NCBI GenBank assembly: GCA_001013295.1
Contig: LAZY01000078.1
Location: 186,001 to 250,000, forward strand
DNA length: 64,000 nucleotides
DNA from: Chryseobacterium indologenes
GTDB lineage: Bacteria; Bacteroidota; Bacteroidia; Flavobacteriales; Weeksellaceae
Reading direction: 5' to 3'
In this document: in pieces, positions 45,734 to 55,173 of the stretch
How positions within the stretch are numbered: position 1 is the stretch's first letter
How the letters are laid out: every line of letters begins with the position of its first letter
The notes under the pieces: generated by a model
What the model was told of the DNA's origin: nothing
The model's input: the letters and a program-made list of their open reading frames with translations, nothing else
Database searches by the model: none
Translations under genes and position numbers: made by a program

Positions 45734-46909
45734 TTATTTCTGTATCAGAATATTTTTCACAACTGTCTGATCACCGGATTTTAATACCCCTACATACACT
45801 CCATTTTCCAAGGTAGACACATTGATTTTCGTATCATTATTCACCTTAAGTACAGATCTTCCGGATGAATTGGTCATTTCAAAGTTGAAATTGGCTCCTT
45901 TAGCATCCGGTAAGTCAATATTTAAAATACTGCTTGCGGGATTAGGGTAGATCTTAGCCGTACTTAATGGATTTTTTACTGAAGCTTTTACAGTTCCCGA
46001 TGTTGTGGTCGCAACGGCAAAATGTTGTAATGCACCTACCGTTGCCTTTCCGATATTGTATACATATACAGGATCTACATTGGCAAAAGTATCTTTAATG
46101 GTGTGAGGGTAGGTACTTCTTATTCTTTCAAAGAAGCCGGTAATTACCTCACCTTTTTGCTCGAAAGGAATATAATCGGTATCCTCAGCTGGATCTACAG
46201 CAGTCTGAAGAGGCGAGTAGAGGGCCGTACAGTTTCTGAGCTGCTGAGTAACAGCGGTAGACGCTGCATTGTTTGACGAAAGACCTCCCTGATCTTCGTC
46301 ACAATATACAGTGTTGTTATTGTTTCCTTTTACACCACCTACCTGGTCAAGATTGAAGACGAGTTTTATATCCAGTTTACGGACGCCTCCCTGATAGACT
46401 ACATTATTGACATAGTGACTGCTTCCTCTGAGTCCCTGTTCTTCCCCGGAAAAATGAATAAACTTAATAGAATACTCTGTAGGAACATCTTTCAGAATTC
46501 TTGCTGCTTCCAGAATAATGGAAGTACCACTTCCATTGTCATTCACTCCCGGGCCGTAGATCGTATCAAAATGTCCGCAGATAATCACATACTTATTCGG
46601 ATAAACGGTTCCTTTTTTTGTGATGATAAGGTTTTTAGAACTGGTAGATCCAAAAGTAAACGGACTTTCTTCGATCTGGCTGGCAGTGTATCCATAAGAA
46701 GTATACTTGTTTTTGATCCAGTTCAGAGTATTGGTGTTAGCCTGCGATCCGGTAGTTTTTACACCTAGATTGCCAAATTCCTGCAGATTGGTAGTAATGT
46801 TGGTTTGAGTTACCAGATCAGCTCTGTTTTTGTAAGCCTGGATAAATGTTTGGGCACTGATGCTTTGCGCGGCCAATGAGATGCACAATAATGTGGTCAG
46901 TTTTTTCAT
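45734..46909 (-). CDS. M28-family metallopeptidase with T9SS type A domain (copy 1)
   Basis: 391 aa from MKKLTTLLCISLAAQSISAQ; an in-frame ATG 15 codons upstream would put a hydrophilic tail before the signal peptide. M28 zinc ligands are readable: YVIICGHFDTI (His/Asp), GVNDNGSGTSIILEAARIL (Asp), IHFSGEEQGLRGS (Glu-Glu), NLDQVGG (Asp) and a late His. The C-terminal about 75 residues are a T9SS type A domain (IYPNPASSILNIDLP to GVYVGVLKSG). Exported aminopeptidase-type enzyme. Tandem with a close paralogue upstream. Confidence 0.9.
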   Translation of the reverse strand: MKKLTTLLCISLAAQSISAQTFIQAYKNRADLVTQTNITTNLQEFGNLGVKTTGSQANTNTLNWIKNKYTSYGYTASQIEESPFTFGSTSSKNLIITKKGTVYPNKYVIICGHFDTIYGPGVNDNGSGTSIILEAARILKDVPTEYSIKFIHFSGEEQGLRGSSHYVNNVVYQGGVRKLDIKLVFNLDQVGGVKGNNNNTVYCDEDQGGLSSNNAASTAVTQQLRNCTALYSPLQTAVDPAEDTDYIPFEQKGEVITGFFERIRSTYPHTIKDTFANVDPVYVYNIGKATVGALQHFAVATTTSGTVKASVKNPLSTAKIYPNPASSILNIDLPDAKGANFNFEMTNSSGRSVLKVNNDTKINVSTLENGVYVGVLKSGDQTVVKNILIQK

Positions 46910-47039
46910 ATAATTTATTTTTAGTTGGTGATACGAATGTAGTGAATAAATCACAATGAAGTGTTTAATGTTTTGAAAATAATTTAAAAATAAAATATAT
47001 TTATTATGTTTGCCCTAGTGTTTGTTTTTTTTAAAATAA

Positions 47040-47075
47040 AAAAGCCTTTGAAACATGAACATTTCAAAGGCTTTT
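47040..47075 (-). terminator. Terminator of the second M28 gene
   Basis: AAAAGCCTTTGAAA (47040-47053) pairs with TTTCAAAGGCTTTT (47062-47075), loop of 8. An A-run on the plus strand (U-run on minus) follows in the direction of transcription. Confidence 0.85.
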
Positions 47076-47120
47076 ATATAATTGATATAAAATCTTATTT
47101 TAATCCGGGGTATCTATTCC

Positions 47121-48308
47121 TTATTTTTCAATAATGATTTTTCTGGAAGTATTTCCACTATCAGTCTTTACCGTAACCATATAAACTCCGTTTTTGAGCC
47201 CTGTGGTATTGATTTTTTCCTGATTTTCGGTATTCAATACAATCTGACCTGTCATATTGCTCACTTCCACTTTAAAGAATGGTTTTACCTTTTGTAGAAA
47301 TTCAATATTAATGGTATCTTTTGCAGGATTAGGATAAACCTTAATGGCATCCGAAGTATTTTTTCCGGAAGTTTCGTAAGTCCCTAAAAGATTATTGGTT
47401 GTAGTGGCCACTGCAAAATGCTGAAGGGCACCTACCGCTGCTTTTCCTACGTTGAAGACATATACCGGATCAATATTGTCCCAGTTATCATCCGTTGTAT
47501 GCTCATTATTACTTCTGATATGTTCGTAAAATCCGGTAATAGTGTATCCTTTTGCTTCAAAAGGAACATAATCAGAGCCATACGTATTGGAGATAAAAGT
47601 CTGAAGAGGAGAGTAGAGGCCGGTACATGTAACCAGTTCCTGAGTTACTGCACTGGAGGCTGCATTATTAGTAGATGTTGCACCTCCCGTATCTTTTTCA
47701 CACCTGATTGTATTGTTGTTGTTGCCTATCTGGCCACCCACCTGATCAATATTAAAAACGAGCTTTATATCCATTTTACGGACACCGGCTTCGTAGGCTA
47801 CATTATTTACATAGTGTTTACTTCCTACCAATCCCTGTTCCTCCCCGGAAAAATGAATAAATTTTATAGAATATTCAGTAGGAACGTCTTTCAGAATTCT
47901 TGCGGCTTCCAGAATAATAGAAGTCCCGCTTCCATTATCACTTACACCCTGTCCCGTGATGGTATCATAATGTCCACAGATAATCACGTATTTATTAGGA
48001 TAAAGAGTTCCGGTTTTGGTGATGATCAGGTTCTTTGAATCGCTGTTATTATACGTAAATGTATCCTCTGTCATTGCACTGGCCGTATATCCGTAAGACA
48101 GATATTTGCTTTTGAGCCAATCCAGCGTATTGGCATTAGCCTGAGTTCCTGTTTCTTTTACCCCAAAACTGGCAAACTGCTGAAGATTCGTATTGATATT
48201 AGCCTGAGTAACCATATTAACACGGTCCTGATAAGCCTGAATAAAACTTTGTGCACCAATGCTCTGTACTGCAATGGAAGTCAGCAAAAAGGCTGTGATT
48301 CTTTTCAT
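47121..48308 (-). CDS. M28-family metallopeptidase with T9SS type A domain (copy 2)
   Basis: 395 aa, signal peptide MKRITAFLLTSIAVQSIGAQ. The same order of motifs as copy 1 (YVIICGHYDTI, GVSDNGSGTSIILEAARIL, FIHFSGEEQGLVGS, NIDQVGG) and long stretches of near identity. Differences cluster in the central loop and C-terminal domain (VYPNPAKDTINIEFLQ). T9SS-secreted peptidase. The pair is a tandem duplication, each copy with its own terminator or end. Confidence 0.9.
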   Translation of the reverse strand: MKRITAFLLTSIAVQSIGAQSFIQAYQDRVNMVTQANINTNLQQFASFGVKETGTQANANTLDWLKSKYLSYGYTASAMTEDTFTYNNSDSKNLIITKTGTLYPNKYVIICGHYDTITGQGVSDNGSGTSIILEAARILKDVPTEYSIKFIHFSGEEQGLVGSKHYVNNVAYEAGVRKMDIKLVFNIDQVGGQIGNNNNTIRCEKDTGGATSTNNAASSAVTQELVTCTGLYSPLQTFISNTYGSDYVPFEAKGYTITGFYEHIRSNNEHTTDDNWDNIDPVYVFNVGKAAVGALQHFAVATTTNNLLGTYETSGKNTSDAIKVYPNPAKDTINIEFLQKVKPFFKVEVSNMTGQIVLNTENQEKINTTGLKNGVYMVTVKTDSGNTSRKIIIEK

Positions 48309-48990
48309 TTTTATTGCTCTCTTTATAGATTGCTAATATAATGATAAATAAGGATTTTTTACTGATGATTTTACATGGTTTATCGTAGTTTAATTGATTT
48401 TTTAATAATAATATATCTTATTGTGAATTTTATTATTATAACAGTTTGAAATTCATTCAATCTAAGTATTTATTTAATTTTTTTCTCCATTCGTTTTTAT
48501 TTGATGGTGATTTTTTAGAAAATTTATTAAATAGAACGGAGGTTAAAATATATTTCCCGAAAATCAAGGATACAAAGAATGAATCAATGAAACTGATTCT
48601 TTCTAATCGAATGCATATCCATGAAGCTTCTTCAGCAAAAAGTTGAGTTCATCTGAATAGAAAAAATGTTATGTTCCTTATCAATTAGAATCAACAGTTG
48701 TGGGGATAGGGTTTCATACAAAGCTTTATGTTGGTGTATGCTTTATTTTAAGTGAGCTAAGAAGGGATCGATTTTCAATCGATCTGAAGAAGCGAGCGCA
48801 TAGTCACAAAGATTCATCAGCGACGAAGTTACATTACTTAGCTTCCTAAAATAGAGTATTCGAATCCCTAATTCTTTGCGTGTATAAAATTTAGAATAAT
48901 CAATCGGTATTCAATTGTTTTACCACAGCTTTTGAGTATGGTCCAACAAATTCACTCATCTTTGCTCTCTAAAATAAAACATTCGTAAAC
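48309..48990. repeat. Repeat-rich gap with two copies of the ~110-bp element
   Basis: This 680-bp gap has no credible gene. A hairpin GAATCAAT-GAA-ACTGATTC lies at 48581-48599. A minus-strand copy of the 2889-3000 element lies at 48735-48856: its hairpin is GATCGATT-TTC-AATCGATC (48766-48784), and the edge AGCTTCCTAAAAT is the reverse complement of ATTTTAGGAAGCT. A 66-codon frame at 48446-48646 spans repeat sequence and is not credited. Confidence 0.65.
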
Positions 48991-49016
48991 AAAAAAAATC
49001 CCGGGAAATCCCGGGA
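48991..49016 (-). terminator. Terminator of rpmI-rplT
   Basis: TCCCGGG (48999-49005) pairs with CCCGGGA (49010-49016), loop AAAT. A run of eight A on the plus strand gives the U-run on the minus strand. Confidence 0.85.
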
Positions 49017-49046
49017 CTTATATTGATAACAAAATAGTATTCTACA

Positions 49047-49391
49047 TTATTTTACTTGATCTACAACAGCTTTGAAAGCTTCAGGATGATTCATTGCTAA
49101 ATCTGCTAAAACTTTTCTGTTAAGCTCAATGTTGTTCTTTTTAAGAGCTCCCATAAATTGAGAGTAAGACATTCCGTGCTCTCTGGTTCCCGCGTTGATA
49201 CGAGTGATCCAAAGTGCTCTGAAGTTTCTTTTCTTCTCTTTTCTACCACGGTAAGCATATTGCATTGCTTTTTCTACCGCGTTTTTAGCTACAGTCCAAA
49301 CGTTCTTTCTTCTACCGAAAAAACCTTTAGCTTGCTTAAAAATTTTCTTTCTGCGAGCTCTTGAAGCTACGGCATTTACTGATCTTGGCAT
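49047..49391 (-). CDS. rplT: 50S ribosomal protein L20
   Basis: 114 aa, the normal length. N-terminal [30 protein letters not shown], then [24 protein letters not shown] and [12 protein letters not shown]. Binds 23S rRNA early in 50S assembly. It follows rpmI by 122 bp on the same strand and is closed by a terminator. In many bacteria it also represses its own operon, but no L20 site was checked here. Confidence 0.98.
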   Translation of the reverse strand: MPRSVNAVASRARRKKIFKQAKGFFGRRKNVWTVAKNAVEKAMQYAYRGRKEKKRNFRALWITRINAGTREHGMSYSQFMGALKKNNIELNRKVLADLAMNHPEAFKAVVDQVK

Positions 49392-49513
49392 AATTTAAAT
49401 TGTTTTTTTGAAATGTGCGACAATCTGTTTCATTGCACTTAGCTGCACCATTTCAGGGTTAAAATTTTGAATTTGTTTTGAATTCTTATAAACCGAATAT
49501 AGATTTATAAAAA

Positions 49514-49711
49514 CTACTTAATTGCTAATTGACGTTGAACGCTTTTCTCATCCACTTTAGCTACGTAAGAAGTAGTAGTAAGATTTCTCTTCTGCTTAGT
49601 TTCTTTCTTAGTTAAGATGTGGCTTTTGTAAGCGTTTTTTCTTTTGATCTTACCAGATCCGGTAAGAGCAAAACGTTTCTTAGCACCTGATTTCGTTTTT
49701 AATTTTGGCAT
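49514..49711 (-). CDS. rpmI: 50S ribosomal protein L35
   Basis: 65 aa. [36 protein letters not shown] is the typical basic N-terminus. Transcribed with rplT. It has its own promoter-like site at 49786-49815, so it does not depend on infC, which lies 13 kb upstream on this strand. Confidence 0.97.
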   Translation of the reverse strand: MPKLKTKSGAKKRFALTGSGKIKRKNAYKSHILTKKETKQKRNLTTTSYVAKVDEKSVQRQLAIK

Positions 49712-49785
49712 TGTTTTGCTTTTTTATTGTTTTGTTATCAATATCTGTTTTGGCTACTCCTAAGGACTTTAGGAATAATAGTGTG

Positions 49786-49815
49786 CAAAAGTACGAAAAA
49801 AAAATGACACCCGAA
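49786..49815 (-). promoter_or_regulatory. Promoter of rpmI-rplT
   Basis: On the minus strand TACTTTTG (49786-49793) with TTCG 18 bp upstream (49812-49815), one mismatch from TTTG. It is about 75 bp before the rpmI start. Confidence 0.6.
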
Positions 49816-49862
49816 AGGATTTTTAAGCCTGAAAAGGGAAAAGATAAGGATCTAAAGACAGA

Positions 49863-49892
49863 AATGCACGAATAGAGGAGTATTCGTGCATT
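49863..49892. repeat. Intergenic hairpin (AATGCACGAAT type), copy 2
   Basis: AATGCACGAATA (49863-49874) pairs perfectly with TATTCGTGCATT (49881-49892), loop GAGGAG. Same stem word as in the hisD-hisC spacer. Confidence 0.75.
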
Positions 49893-49916
49893 CCGGTCAA
49901 TATTTTTTTATCTGAA

Positions 49917-50738
49917 TTAAGATTTAATAAATGCCAAAAGATCTCTGTTAATCGTTTCAGCTTCCGTTGTCGGCATCCCGTGTGGGAACCCCGGATAAGA
50001 AATCAGTTTACCGTTTTTAAGCAGGGTAGCTGCTACTTTTCCTGTAGTCTCGAAAGGTACAATCTGATCATCCTCACCATGCATCACCAATACCGGAACA
50101 TCTACGCTTTTGAGATCTTCAGTAAAATCCGTTTCAGAAAACGCTTTCACACAGTCATAATGTGCTTTGATAGAGCCGCTCATTCCCTGTCTCCACCAGT
50201 TTCTCTGAATGCCTTCAGATACATTGGCTCCTTCTCTGTTGTACCCGTAAAAAGGGAAAGTGATTTCAATAAAAAACTGTGCTCTATGCTTAGCCGTATT
50301 GTTTCTAATATCATCAAAAACAGAAATAGGAACACCATTCGGGTTATTTTCGTTCTGAACCATGATTGGAGTTACAGCACTTACCAAAACGGCTTTGGCT
50401 ACCTTTCCGTTACCATGTTTTGCCACATATCTGATGACTTCACCACCACCGGTAGAGTGTCCTATGTGGATGACATCTTTCAGATCTAAAGCTTCAACGA
50501 TTTCCGCTACGTCAGAGGCATAAGTATCCATATCATGTCCGTAAGGGGTTTGTTGTGATCTTCCGTGACCTCTTCTGTCATGGGCAATCACTCTGTATCC
50601 TTGTTCCAGGAAAAAAAATAGCTGCGCATCCCAGTCATCACTTGACAATGGCCATCCATGATGAAAGAAAATGGTTTGTCCTTTTCCCCAGTCTTTGTAA
50701 TAGATCTCTGTACCGTCTTTTAATGTAAGTGTGCTCAT
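49917..50738 (-). CDS. Alpha/beta hydrolase (non-haem chloroperoxidase/esterase type)
   Basis: 273 aa, cytoplasmic. Motifs: FFHHGWPLSSDDWDAQL (oxyanion loop), VIAHDRRGHGRSQQ, nucleophile Ser in HIGHSTGGGEV, Asp in VLVMHGEDDQIVPFE and His in YPGFPHGMPTT. This is the layout of cofactor-free haloperoxidase/arylesterase enzymes; natural substrates are generally esters or lactones. Single gene with no operon partner. Confidence 0.88.
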   Translation of the reverse strand: MSTLTLKDGTEIYYKDWGKGQTIFFHHGWPLSSDDWDAQLFFFLEQGYRVIAHDRRGHGRSQQTPYGHDMDTYASDVAEIVEALDLKDVIHIGHSTGGGEVIRYVAKHGNGKVAKAVLVSAVTPIMVQNENNPNGVPISVFDDIRNNTAKHRAQFFIEITFPFYGYNREGANVSEGIQRNWWRQGMSGSIKAHYDCVKAFSETDFTEDLKSVDVPVLVMHGEDDQIVPFETTGKVAATLLKNGKLISYPGFPHGMPTTEAETINRDLLAFIKS

Positions 50739-51032
50739 AAGTTCTTTTTTTATGATTAATACAATAGTTGATTTGTTTTTATTTTATTTAAATACGAATG
50801 TAGATGGAAAATTTTCACTGTATATTGATGTAAGATAACATTTAAATTAAAATAAAAATGCAGCAGAAAGCATCATTAACGTTAATTTAACAACAGGTAT
50901 AAAGAATTATATAGGTTGGGTAAAAGAGATAAAACATTAATTGTATAGTCTAAAATATAGCCGATAACGGGGATTGCAGTAGTTTTCACTTCTTTCTAAT
51001 ATTGCTGAACAGGATGAATAAAATTTCGGAGT

Positions 51033-52511
51033 ATGAGAACAATAGTATGCAGTATCCTTTTTATATTGACTTCAGCGACGGCATGCACGCAGGAAAAGAA
51101 AGATAATTCCACAATTTCATTAAAAATAAAGACTATAAAAAGTATTCCGTTTTTAACTAAGAATAATGACTTTGTCTATGTAGATAAAATAAGTTTGAAA
51201 CCTGTCAACAGTCAAAAATTTAAAAATGCGTCAGTTTTTACATCTACAGGTTTTGCTGTTGTTGAAAATGAAAAGAATGAATATGCCGTAATAGACGAAA
51301 GTGGAAATAAAGTTTTGGGTTTTTCATCCAGCCCAATCGATCTGAATGTTGTCAATGGCCTTACATTTTATAAAAAAGACCTTGAATATGAAAAGAAAAT
51401 GCCCATTTGGAAATGGGATTGGAATATTCTAGGAAGTGACATCAAGAAAGAACAGACCTATCATAAAATTGAAATAGGCGTGCTGGAAAATAAGCAGATT
51501 TTGCTACACGATGATATACCCTATCTTGAGGATCGTTATTATTTGAATTTTACAGCAATAGATGAAAATCACATTTTCTGGAACGGAAATCTTTACGCAA
51601 TCAAAAAAAGCCATTTAGATAAAATTGAAAATAATATTGATGAACTGCTGGAAGATAAACGCTTCATCAAAGCTTCCAATAATGCCTTTTCAATATATGG
51701 ATTGGGGCAAAAAAAGGCAATTCACAGCGGACTGAAAGGAACAGAAGCCCTTTCAATCATGTTTGGAACAGAAAAGATAGAGTTGAAAGACGTGAATAAA
51801 GAACGGTATGAGCCGGAAGTTCCCAAGCTTTTAGCAGATAGTAAAACCAATGATGTTTATCCTTTTCCACAATATGAAAAGGTATTCCCAAAGGAAATTA
51901 CAAAGGCAACCGCTTCACAGATTGAGTTCATTAAAAAAGCCTCTTTGGTGTATTCGATTACCCATTCGCCTTATTTTTTGCTAGGTGTTTTTAATTATGA
52001 TCATGAGGTATGGGCGTTCGACTGGCTTTATATTGATACCAAAGGGAATGTCACAGATTCTATTGATACGTATAATTTTAAAGTTCTTGATCAGGTTGGA
52101 AATCTGGTCTGGCCCGATAGAAAAATGATTTTACCTCACCCATATGTTGATAAAAACTGGAAATTTGGTAAAATAAACTCTTACACGGGGATGAATGATC
52201 AGTACCTTATCAGGATTGAAGACGCAAAACAGGTAAGAACAATGGGCTTGTGGAACAGCCGTGAAAAAATCTGGGTGATAAAGCCTGAATATTATACGAT
52301 CTCTGTTTTGGATGCAGAAAAACAGATCTATGCACTGCAAAAAGAGCAAGATGGCTTGTATACACTCTATGATCATAAGAATAAGAAAAATAAGGGTTCA
52401 AAGGCCTATCAGTCTATTAATTCAGATGGTTTGGTGAATGTGAAATTAAGTTCCGGACAAACAAGTTATTACTATATTGATCTTGATACCGGAAAAGAAT
52501 ATAAAGAATGA
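51033..52511 (+). CDS. Lipoprotein with WG/DKNYY-like repeats
   Basis: 492 aa. Signal MRTIVCSILFILTSATACTQ with a lipobox Cys. Repeated short beta units are visible (FVYVDKISLKPVN, EYAVIDESGNKVLGF, HKIEIGVLENKQ, TLYDHKNKKNKGS), resembling WG or DKNYY repeat families, often found beside immunity-like genes. Function unknown. It begins a plus-strand group of unrelated small genes reaching 56.8 kb. Confidence 0.65.
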   Translation: MRTIVCSILFILTSATACTQEKKDNSTISLKIKTIKSIPFLTKNNDFVYVDKISLKPVNSQKFKNASVFTSTGFAVVENEKNEYAVIDESGNKVLGFSSSPIDLNVVNGLTFYKKDLEYEKKMPIWKWDWNILGSDIKKEQTYHKIEIGVLENKQILLHDDIPYLEDRYYLNFTAIDENHIFWNGNLYAIKKSHLDKIENNIDELLEDKRFIKASNNAFSIYGLGQKKAIHSGLKGTEALSIMFGTEKIELKDVNKERYEPEVPKLLADSKTNDVYPFPQYEKVFPKEITKATASQIEFIKKASLVYSITHSPYFLLGVFNYDHEVWAFDWLYIDTKGNVTDSIDTYNFKVLDQVGNLVWPDRKMILPHPYVDKNWKFGKINSYTGMNDQYLIRIEDAKQVRTMGLWNSREKIWVIKPEYYTISVLDAEKQIYALQKEQDGLYTLYDHKNKKNKGSKAYQSINSDGLVNVKLSSGQTSYYYIDLDTGKEYKE

Positions 52512-52686
52512 GATAGTGTTTTGTTCCCTTGGGCATAATTGGCTGGAAGAAAAATGCTGGGAGCTACTTTCAATCATTATCAGATAAGATTAAACCCTAT
52601 TAAATTGTATTAAAAAAGACAAACAGTTATTTTATACGATTTCTATAACTTCCTTCTCCCATCTTCCATCTTCAAAACTTTAAAAT

Positions 52687-52902
52687 ATGCTTTCATCCGC
52701 CGATTTAAACCTGGAAAGAGCTTTGCTGCTCGCTGTTTTAATAATTTTTTTTGGAGCAGGGCTCCTATGTACACTTATTGTTTTTATAATTAATTCCATA
52801 CGAAAGAAAAGAAAAACAGGACTTTACTACCTCTTTCTTTTCCTGATTTCGGGAATCACTGTCCTGGGTCTTGCTGTATTTTATTTTTGTACGTTACTTT
52901 AA
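52687..52902 (+). CDS. Small two-helix membrane protein
   Basis: 71 aa with two hydrophobic segments (about 13-36 and 47-70) joined by a basic loop NSIRKKRKTG. Intact frame with ATG; function unknown. Confidence 0.5.
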   Translation: MLSSADLNLERALLLAVLIIFFGAGLLCTLIVFIINSIRKKRKTGLYYLFLFLISGITVLGLAVFYFCTLL

Positions 52903-52979
52903 TCTATACCAGACGTCAAAAAACCACCATTATCAGGGATATTTTGAGCCAACCTCTTTGATTATCTTTAACTCAAAAA

Positions 52980-53525
52980 TTGATTAAAGATAAGAGGGTG
53001 AAACATTTCGTGATTTTGACTTCACTTTTTGCAGTATTGAGCTGTAAAGGCAATGCCCAGAAATTACAGGTTACTGCCATTTATACCGAGCCTAAACGGG
53101 TTATCAACGAGATTTCGGAGGCTGGGGTAGCGCATGCGTATAGAACTCATAAAGAAGTTACTGAACGTCTTGATCCTAAGATTTTCATGCTTTCCAAAAA
53201 TGCCGAAACACTAAAGTTTCGTATACAGGGAAACATCAGTTCTGGTGGGCATACCATTAATCAGGTGAGGAAAATCCGTTTTGAAAAAGGAGAACAAAAT
53301 GGGAATACCATTACCCTGAGATATTATACGGAGGTCAAAAGAATTCCCGGAAAAGAAAGTGCAAACGTACGAGGGTATAATTATACAAAGGATGAAGTCT
53401 ACAGAATACCTGCGGATATTAAAATCATAAAAATCGAATTGTACGAAGAGCATATTAATGATTTATCGGATCCAAACCCAAAACTCATTACTCAACAAAC
53501 CTTTAATTTTTTTGCCAAAATATAA
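52980..53525 (+). CDS. Lipoprotein of unknown function
   Basis: 181 aa from TTG; a GTG at 52998 (MKHFVILTSLFAVLSCKG) is an alternative that fits the lipoprotein signal better. Lipobox FAVLSCKG. The body has HKEVTERLDPKIFMLS, KNAETLKFRIQGNISSGGH and FEKGEQNGNTITLRYYTEV, beta-rich. Not recognised. Confidence 0.6.
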   Translation: MIKDKRVKHFVILTSLFAVLSCKGNAQKLQVTAIYTEPKRVINEISEAGVAHAYRTHKEVTERLDPKIFMLSKNAETLKFRIQGNISSGGHTINQVRKIRFEKGEQNGNTITLRYYTEVKRIPGKESANVRGYNYTKDEVYRIPADIKIIKIELYEEHINDLSDPNPKLITQQTFNFFAKI

Positions 53526-53967
53526 TCACCTGAAATGAATTCTAGCAATGCATGCACCTAGATTAATAAATATAGACCAGAATACTATTGCCGATTTTGA
53601 TAAAGAAGCGTTATTTTTTGATCCAGCCACAAAATCCAGAATTGCAAACCAATATTGTTCTTTATAAAGATGGCGAAGTGGTTGAAGAACTCAATACTCT
53701 TGAAGGAGACGGAATGTGTATGGGATTTCATGGATGGATAGAAAACGATTTTGGAAGCGAGGAAATTGTAACTGATTTGGATTAAAAAAATGAATTTAGA
53801 TTTTGTACCGAAACAAACGGGAAGCTAAAAGAGATAATTCATAACATTCTGAATAATGCTTATCCTGAGGTGTTGAGCCATGATCCTAAAACGGATGAAA
53901 AAGTTGATTACAAGAAGAAAAAGATAGCCTGGGAAATACCAGGAATATTTAGAGAAACTGTTTAAAC
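53526..53967 (+). pseudogene. Gene remnants (fragmented hypothetical proteins)
   Basis: Two protein-like pieces in different frames. One is 53588-53785 (65 aa, KDGEVVEELNTLEGDGMCMGFHGWIENDFG), preceded in another frame by an ATG-led piece MHAPRLINIDQNTIADFDKEALFF. The other is 53796-53965, without a start (EFRFCTETNGKLKEIIHNIL...AWEIPGIFRETV). They look like the debris of one or two genes. The 65-aa frame could still be expressed. Confidence 0.45.
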
Positions 53968-54678
53968 ATGCTTATGAATACTTTAGAAGACTTAGAAAAA
54001 GAATTTAATTTTACCTATCCGGAGCTTTATAAACAATTGTATGATGATAAAATGCTGGATTGGGGAGCAGAGGGAAATGGATGGTATACCAGTGTTTTTC
54101 CCACTTTAAAGGAAAACCCGCCTTTGCTTTTATTTGGAAATGATATTGAAGTTTGGGATCCCATCATCTATCATGGCGGAATCAGGGAAATGATTAATCA
54201 TGAAGTATACGACATTAATCCAAAATACCGTATGGTTCCTCTCGCAAAAAATGGAGCCGGAGATTTGTATGTTTTCCAATTGGATATGGAGAATAATGGT
54301 GAAATTCCCATCACTTTTTTTGGTCACGATTCAGATGCTGAAATTTTAGCTAAAAATCTGCAGGATTTTATCTTCAGACAACTTCTGGAATCTTTAACCG
54401 AAATAGATGAATATTCTATGGCTTATGATGATTCTGAAGAGGAAATCAAGAAAAACCTATACAATCAGCTGAAAACCCATCGTAAGTATTTAAAAGCTGA
54501 ACAAGTTGAAATTCTGGAGAACCTTTACCAACGCGATATTTTTGAATATACCTATAAAACACCTAATGGCAGCGAGTTTGAAGCAGAGGGACTGTTGACT
54601 TTTGACGAACTTGAAAAACTCATTAAGCAAGAAATAGCTTTTGAAAAATTGAATACAAAATTTGATTATTGGAAATAG
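53968..54678 (+). CDS. SMI1/KNR4 (SUKH)-family protein
   Basis: 236 aa, cytoplasmic. The N-terminal 160 residues show the SUKH layout: LEDLEKEFNFTYPELYKQLYDDKMLDW, LLLFGNDIEVWDP, YRMVPLAKNGAGDLYVFQLDM, ITFFGHDSDAEILAKNLQDFI. The C-terminal 70 residues are a charged helical extension. SUKH proteins are common immunity proteins in polymorphic toxin systems. No toxin gene is adjacent, so it may be an orphan immunity gene (inference). Confidence 0.75.
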   Translation: MLMNTLEDLEKEFNFTYPELYKQLYDDKMLDWGAEGNGWYTSVFPTLKENPPLLLFGNDIEVWDPIIYHGGIREMINHEVYDINPKYRMVPLAKNGAGDLYVFQLDMENNGEIPITFFGHDSDAEILAKNLQDFIFRQLLESLTEIDEYSMAYDDSEEEIKKNLYNQLKTHRKYLKAEQVEILENLYQRDIFEYTYKTPNGSEFEAEGLLTFDELEKLIKQEIAFEKLNTKFDYWK

Positions 54679-54710
54679 AGTAATTGGCTCAATAATTATA
54701 AAAAAACACA

Positions 54711-55172
54711 ATGATGAAAAAGAATTTAGCTTTCCTGTTTTTAAGTGTCCTGTTGATTATCATCTTTAGTTGCAAAGAGCCGGAAAGAAAAAAAACAAAT
54801 TTTCCGAATGAGCTGAAAAATATCCATTGGATTGTCAATTACGGAGGGCTTATCAGTTCGGAGGGAGAGAATACCTATGAATTGTCGAAGAGAATAGATA
54901 CGGCATTCATTTTAAATTTCCATGCTATAGATTTTTTAGATGCAGAAAAATTCAGCAGTTATGATAGCTGGGAATGTGGAAATGATTGCTTTACCAGAAT
55001 ACACGGAAGATATTATTTTACAGAAGCTCACCAAATAAAAATGGAAGTTGACAGCATTTGCAAGTCCGATTTTTGTGATGCGCCGACACAAATTTTCAAA
55101 CCATCAAAAGAAATGGTTTTTGACCTTGTTAAAAAAGGAACTCAATTAACACTTATAAGAAAAAGAAAGTAA
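54711..55172 (+). CDS. Lipoprotein of unknown function
   Basis: 153 aa. Lipobox IIIFSCKE. Five further Cys residues (WECGNDC, SICKSDFCD) suggest disulfides in the periplasm. It lies 32 bp after the SUKH gene and 1 bp before the next gene, so the three are probably co-transcribed. Confidence 0.6.
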   Translation: MMKKNLAFLFLSVLLIIIFSCKEPERKKTNFPNELKNIHWIVNYGGLISSEGENTYELSKRIDTAFILNFHAIDFLDAEKFSSYDSWECGNDCFTRIHGRYYFTEAHQIKMEVDSICKSDFCDAPTQIFKPSKEMVFDLVKKGTQLTLIRKRK

Positions 55173-55173
55173 A

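Noticed and set aside
47418-48038. Plus-strand 206-codon frame opposite the second M28 gene
   Set aside because: It is long but antisense to a conserved peptidase with intact motifs; a similar shadow occurs over copy 1, which shows it comes from the shared sequence.
48446-48646. Open frame of 66 codons in the gap upstream of the second M28 gene
   Set aside because: It runs across dispersed-repeat hairpins (48581-48599), has no family features, and is unlike coding sequence; treated as chance.
49980-50489. Plus-strand 169-codon frame opposite the alpha/beta hydrolase
   Set aside because: Antisense to an intact catalytic domain; no start context or family features.
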